Shown here piece by piece: positions 60,381 to 64,000 of a DNA stretch of 64,000 bases. Position 1 is the first letter of the stretch. Every line of letters starts with the position of its first letter. This DNA is from an uncultured SAR86 cluster bacterium (GTDB taxonomy: Bacteria > Pseudomonadota > Gammaproteobacteria > Magnimaribacterales > D2472), in the NCBI GenBank assembly GCA_902624425.1, contig CACNXK010000005.1:1-64000 (forward strand), written 5' to 3'. A program made the position numbers and the translations under genes. The notes under the pieces are model-generated. The model was not told where the DNA came from, ran no database searches, and was given only the letters and a program-made list of their open reading frames with translations.

Positions 60381-60806
60381 ATGCCAGTTAATTCAAGAGC
60401 TAAAGGAGCTAATTTTGAGAGGGAGATTGGTAATCTTCTAGTTCAAGATTTAGGCCTAAAGAATCCCGTTAAAAGAATTCTTGAACAGACAAGGACAAAA
60501 GAGTTACCAGACCTGATGATGGGAAGATGGTGCATTGAATGCAAGAGGTATGGCGATGGTTCAGAGCCAAGTGAAGAATGGTGGAATCAAGTCCTCATTG
60601 CTTCTAGCAATGATGACCAAATACCAGCTTTGGTCTATAAATTTAATAGAAAACCATTAAAGGTAAGAATTCTTGCCTCGTGTATCAATAAAGATATCCA
60701 GAATAAAGACATAACAGTTGATCTTTCATGGCAAGACTTTATCTCAATTATTAAAGAATTATTTTCAGAGGATATCTATCTACATGAACAAAATACACAA
60801 GTGTAA
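60381..60806 (+). CDS. PDDEXK-nuclease-like protein (Hjc/phage resolvase-like), at the ruvC position
   Basis: RAKGANFEREIGNLL, LPDLMMGRWCIECKRY (PD-Xn-ExK), PALVYKFNRKPLKVRI. Confidence 0.75.
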   Translation: MPVNSRAKGANFEREIGNLLVQDLGLKNPVKRILEQTRTKELPDLMMGRWCIECKRYGDGSEPSEEWWNQVLIASSNDDQIPALVYKFNRKPLKVRILASCINKDIQNKDITVDLSWQDFISIIKELFSEDIYLHEQNTQV

Positions 60807-61200
60807 AGACCTCAATATTTTTGTATATGTCGAGGATACTGATTTTCAAGGAATTGTTTATCATGCCAATTATTTGAAATACTTTGAAAGAGCTCGCTCA
60901 AGTTGTCTTAGAGACCTTCATATTTCTCAAAGTCAGCAAATTAAAGAGGGCAAAGTTTTTATCATAAAGACAATAAAAATTGATTTTATTAATCCAGCAA
61001 AAATAGAGGATCGCTTATTCGTGACCTCAGAAATAGAATACTCATCTGATGTTCGCTTATTCTTTCACCAACAAATTAAAAGAATTGAAAGTGATGATAT
61101 TATATGTAGGGGCAAAGTTGAGGTATGTTTTTATGATCAACACAAAAACAAACCAGTTGCTTTCCCAGAAAATTTATTAGAAGTCTTTAAAAATGAATGA
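60784..61200 (+). CDS. ybgC: YbgC-type acyl-CoA thioesterase (ORF track start 60718; start 60784 preferred)
   Basis: VYVEDTDFQGIVYHANYLKYFERARSSCL; upstream of tolQ. Confidence 0.93.
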   Translation: MNKIHKCKDLNIFVYVEDTDFQGIVYHANYLKYFERARSSCLRDLHISQSQQIKEGKVFIIKTIKIDFINPAKIEDRLFVTSEIEYSSDVRLFFHQQIKRIESDDIICRGKVEVCFYDQHKNKPVAFPENLLEVFKNE

Positions 61201-61876
61201 AGTATCAGCTATAGAGTTATTTTTTCAAGCAGGAATAGTTGTTAAGTCAGTGATGATTATATTAATTTTAGCTTCAATCCTCTCTTGGATAATTATTTTT
61301 GAAAGATATATATTTTTTAGAAAAGCTAATGAAAACAGATTTATTTTTGAAGATAAATTTTGGTCGGGTACAGACCTTAATAATCTTTATGATGAACTAG
61401 AAGAACTGGATATAGACTTAATTGGATCAACAAGTGTATTTAAAAATTCTTTTAAGGAATTTAAAAGGATATCAAATAAAGGAAGTCTATCTGATATGGA
61501 CCTAGAGGGTTTAAATAGGTCAATGAGAGTCTCAATTGCTAGAGATGAAGAAGATATGAATAGAAATCTATCAATACTTGCAAATATTGGCTCTGTAAGT
61601 CCCTATGTTGGTTTGTTCGGAACTGTTTGGGGAATAATGGGCTCTTTTCAAGGCCTTTCAGATGCAACACAAGCTACTATAAATGCTGTTGCACCAGGAA
61701 TTTCTGAAGCTTTAATTGCAACTGCAATGGGTCTTTTTGCAGCTATTCCTGCTGTAATAGCCTTCAATAGATTTACATCAAAAGCAGATTCTTTTCTTCA
61801 AACAACCACAATTTTTGCTGAAGAGCTTGCAAGTATCTTCTACAGAGAATCAGTAAAGCAAAAAAATGATCTATAG
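61193..61876 (+). CDS. tolQ: Tol-Pal system protein TolQ
   Basis: LANIGSVSPYVGLFGTVWGIMGSFQGL...APGISEALIATAMGLFAAIPAV. Confidence 0.97.
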   Translation: MNEVSAIELFFQAGIVVKSVMIILILASILSWIIIFERYIFFRKANENRFIFEDKFWSGTDLNNLYDELEELDIDLIGSTSVFKNSFKEFKRISNKGSLSDMDLEGLNRSMRVSIARDEEDMNRNLSILANIGSVSPYVGLFGTVWGIMGSFQGLSDATQATINAVAPGISEALIATAMGLFAAIPAVIAFNRFTSKADSFLQTTTIFAEELASIFYRESVKQKNDL

Positions 61877-62288
61877 GTTAGGTCGCAGAAAAAAACTTCA
61901 TGCAGAAATAAATGTTGTTCCTTACATAGATGTAATGCTAGTGCTTTTAATCATATTTATGGTTCTTTCACCTTTGTTGATTCAAGGAATTGATGTAAAT
62001 CTTCCGAGAACAGATACAACAAAAATGACAATACAAAATGAACCGTTAGTTGTATCAATTGATCAGAATGGTAATTATTTTCTTAATCTTGGAGACGAAG
62101 AAATTGCAATTTCATTGAATGAATTAAAAGATAAAGCTTTTGTTATTTTTGATGCAAATCCAGAAATTGAAGTTGTTTTTAAAGGTGATGAGTCTGCCAA
62201 TTTTCAAAGCGTTGCTGCTGCAATGGCTGCAATACAAAGTGTTGGCATTTCTAAAATAGGGATTGTAACTTCTGGATATGATGACTAG
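61866..62288 (+). CDS. tolR: Tol-Pal system protein TolR
   Basis: AEINVVPYIDVMLVLLIIFMV, ExbD/TolR fold. Confidence 0.95.
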   Translation: MIYRLGRRKKLHAEINVVPYIDVMLVLLIIFMVLSPLLIQGIDVNLPRTDTTKMTIQNEPLVVSIDQNGNYFLNLGDEEIAISLNELKDKAFVIFDANPEIEVVFKGDESANFQSVAAAMAAIQSVGISKIGIVTSGYDD

Positions 62289-62901
62289 CACAAATATTTT
62301 AGTAGCATCATTTTATTCATTTTTAATTCATGCTGGGCTATTTTTAGGTTTCTTTGGCTATTTCGAACAAACTGGAAAATCAAACAAGATTCTCAGCTCA
62401 CCCTTAAGCGTGAAGATGGTAGTTGAGGAAAATAATACCAATACCCAAAAAAAGAATTACGTTAAAATGCAACCAGATATTTATAAGGAGCCAGTCACAG
62501 AATCATTAGAAACTATTCAGGATATTGTCCAAGAATCATCCTATAAAATATTTGAGTCTGGAATTGATTCTTTACTGAGTGAGGAGGGGCTAAGTGATGA
62601 GGCATATGATCCCGACATTTCAAGATTTTATAATTCGATAAAGGGTAAGATCGAGTCTGCTTGGATTAAACCTAGAAACATTCCTTCAAATTTATCATGC
62701 GACTTAAAAATTTTAACTAATCAACAAGGCAGAGTTATTGATTTAGTTTTATTGAAAAGTAGTGGAAATATAAGATTTGATAATTCTGCAATGCAAGCTG
62801 TCAGAAGAGTTGAAACTTTTTCTATATATAAAGAAATGGATAAAGATCTTTATGAAGAGACCTTTAAAAATATTATTTTTAGATTCAATCCAATTAAATG
62901 A
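62278..62901 (+). CDS. tolA: Short TolA-like protein (207 aa)
   Basis: N-terminal TM, C-terminal TolA/TonB-like domain SRFYNSIKGKIESAWIKP...VIDLVLLKSSGNIRFDNSAMQAVRR; position tolR-tolB. Confidence 0.82.
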   Translation: MMTSTNILVASFYSFLIHAGLFLGFFGYFEQTGKSNKILSSPLSVKMVVEENNTNTQKKNYVKMQPDIYKEPVTESLETIQDIVQESSYKIFESGIDSLLSEEGLSDEAYDPDISRFYNSIKGKIESAWIKPRNIPSNLSCDLKILTNQQGRVIDLVLLKSSGNIRFDNSAMQAVRRVETFSIYKEMDKDLYEETFKNIIFRFNPIK

Positions 62902-64000
62902 AGCTTTTAAAATTTATTTTGATAATGCCCTTTTTTTTAAGTGCAGAGCTTGTTATTGAAATTACACAAGGGTCTGACAACCCATATCGAATTGCCTTAA
63001 TCCCATTTCATGGCGGTGGGAGTGTTGCCGGAGAAGCAAATAATATTGTTAAAAACGATCTAGTTAGAACTGGAGAGTTCTATATTTTTGATGAAAAAAC
63101 ATTAATTTCATCTCCAGCCAATGAAAATGAAATAAACTTCAGTGATTGGAGATTAATTAATGCTGATTACTTGCTTCTTACATCCATTGAAAAGATTAAT
63201 TCAGGTATCGAGGCAAGATATGAGATATTTGATGTGCGAAAAAGATCAAAAATAAGAAGTTCAAAGGTTTATGGAGTAAGTAATAACGTAAGACAGCTTT
63301 CTCATTATATAAGTGATGGAATTTATGAAGCTATCACAGGAATTCAGGGTGTCGCATCAACAAAAATATTATATGTAAGCCAATCAAATGATCTCAATGC
63401 TCCCTATAAATTATTTGTTGCTGATGCCGATGGCAAAAATGAACAGCTTTTAGTAAAAAGTCCTGAGCCCATAATCTCACCTACATGGTCGCCTGACTCT
63501 AAAAAAGTAGCTTATGTTTCTTTTGAGACCGGAACGGCAAATGTATACATACAAGATATTTCAAGTGGAGATAGAAAATCAATCATTAAGAAAACATGCT
63601 CTACTTGTTCTACAAATGAGCAAATAAGCTCGCCATCATGGTCGCCTGATGGGAAGTATCTTTCATTAACTTTGTACCAAGATGGGAATGCAGAAATTTA
63701 TATATATAATCTACAAAATAAAAATCTTACAAGATTAACAAACCATTACTCTATAGATACAGAATCAAAATGGTCACCTGATGGACGCAAATTAATGTTT
63801 ACATCTGGTAGATCAGGATCACCCCAACTCTATGAATTAGATTTACGAAAGCTAAATAAAAAACCAAAAAGGTTAACCTTTGAAGGTAATTACAATGCAA
63901 AAGGGTCTTACCTACCCAGTGGAGATGGCATAGTATTTGTGCACCGATCGTCTGATAAATTTCAAATAGCAATAAAGTATTTTGAGGATAATTTTCTAAT
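62898..64000 (+). CDS. tolB: Tol-Pal beta-propeller protein TolB, 3'-truncated by window end (absent from the ORF track)
   Basis: Signal peptide MKLLKFILIMPFFLSAE; repeated WSPDSKK/WSPDGKY/WSPDGRK blades; frame open to base 64000. Confidence 0.93.
   Translation, partial: MKLLKFILIMPFFLSAELVIEITQGSDNPYRIALIPFHGGGSVAGEANNIVKNDLVRTGEFYIFDEKTLISSPANENEINFSDWRLINADYLLLTSIEKINSGIEARYEIFDVRKRSKIRSSKVYGVSNNVRQLSHYISDGIYEAITGIQGVASTKILYVSQSNDLNAPYKLFVADADGKNEQLLVKSPEPIISPTWSPDSKKVAYVSFETGTANVYIQDISSGDRKSIIKKTCSTCSTNEQISSPSWSPDGKYLSLTLYQDGNAEIYIYNLQNKNLTRLTNHYSIDTESKWSPDGRKLMFTSGRSGSPQLYELDLRKLNKKPKRLTFEGNYNAKGSYLPSGDGIVFVHRSSDKFQIAIKYFEDNFL

Noticed and set aside
1-64000. Mobile elements, prophage, toxin-antitoxin, CRISPR-Cas or defence islands
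   Set aside because: No transposase, integrase, cas gene, restriction-modification gene, long terminal repeat or tRNA-associated insertion was recognised; the region is almost all housekeeping genes.

Overview
This window is a very gene-dense, AT-rich chromosomal segment from what looks like a streamlined gammaproteobacterium. The lineage guess (marine, SAR86-like) is inference from gene order and compactness. About 65 protein genes plus rnpB are packed with 0-60 bp gaps and many 4-bp start/stop overlaps. Recognisable blocks are: AMP-ligase/MaoC; gatCAB; mreBCD-yhdP; mgtE-lptB-lptA; mlaC-ibaG-murA; degS-like/zapE/rplM-rpsI/petABC/sspA; lpoA/rsmI/rnpB; a rearranged dcw cluster (mraZ-ftsZ-rsmH-ftsL-ftsI-murE-X-murF-mraY-murD-ftsW-murG-murC-ddl-ftsQ-ftsA); rpsF-rpsR-rplI-dnaB-alr; pyrG-kdsA-eno-ftsB-ispDF-surE-pcm; fdxA/recA; thiolase, selO, proS; and aspS-yebC-X-ybgC-tolQRAB. 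I saw no mobile element, CRISPR array, rRNA or tRNA. The most interesting signals are local departures from conserved housekeeping loci: (1) the ruvCAB position between yebC and ybgC holds one small PDDEXK-nuclease-like ORF; (2) MurD has lost several family-invariant residues and about 70 aa of its central domain; (3) ftsZ has moved to directly behind mraZ, downstream of AAAGTG repeats at 10-11 bp spacing that resemble Mollicutes-type MraZ boxes; (4) there are unusual protein extensions (Rieske N-terminus, FdxA C-terminus, S6 C-terminus), a truncated S18, an INS-less ProRS and an IspD-IspF fusion. All functional statements are from reading the sequence; no database search was run.
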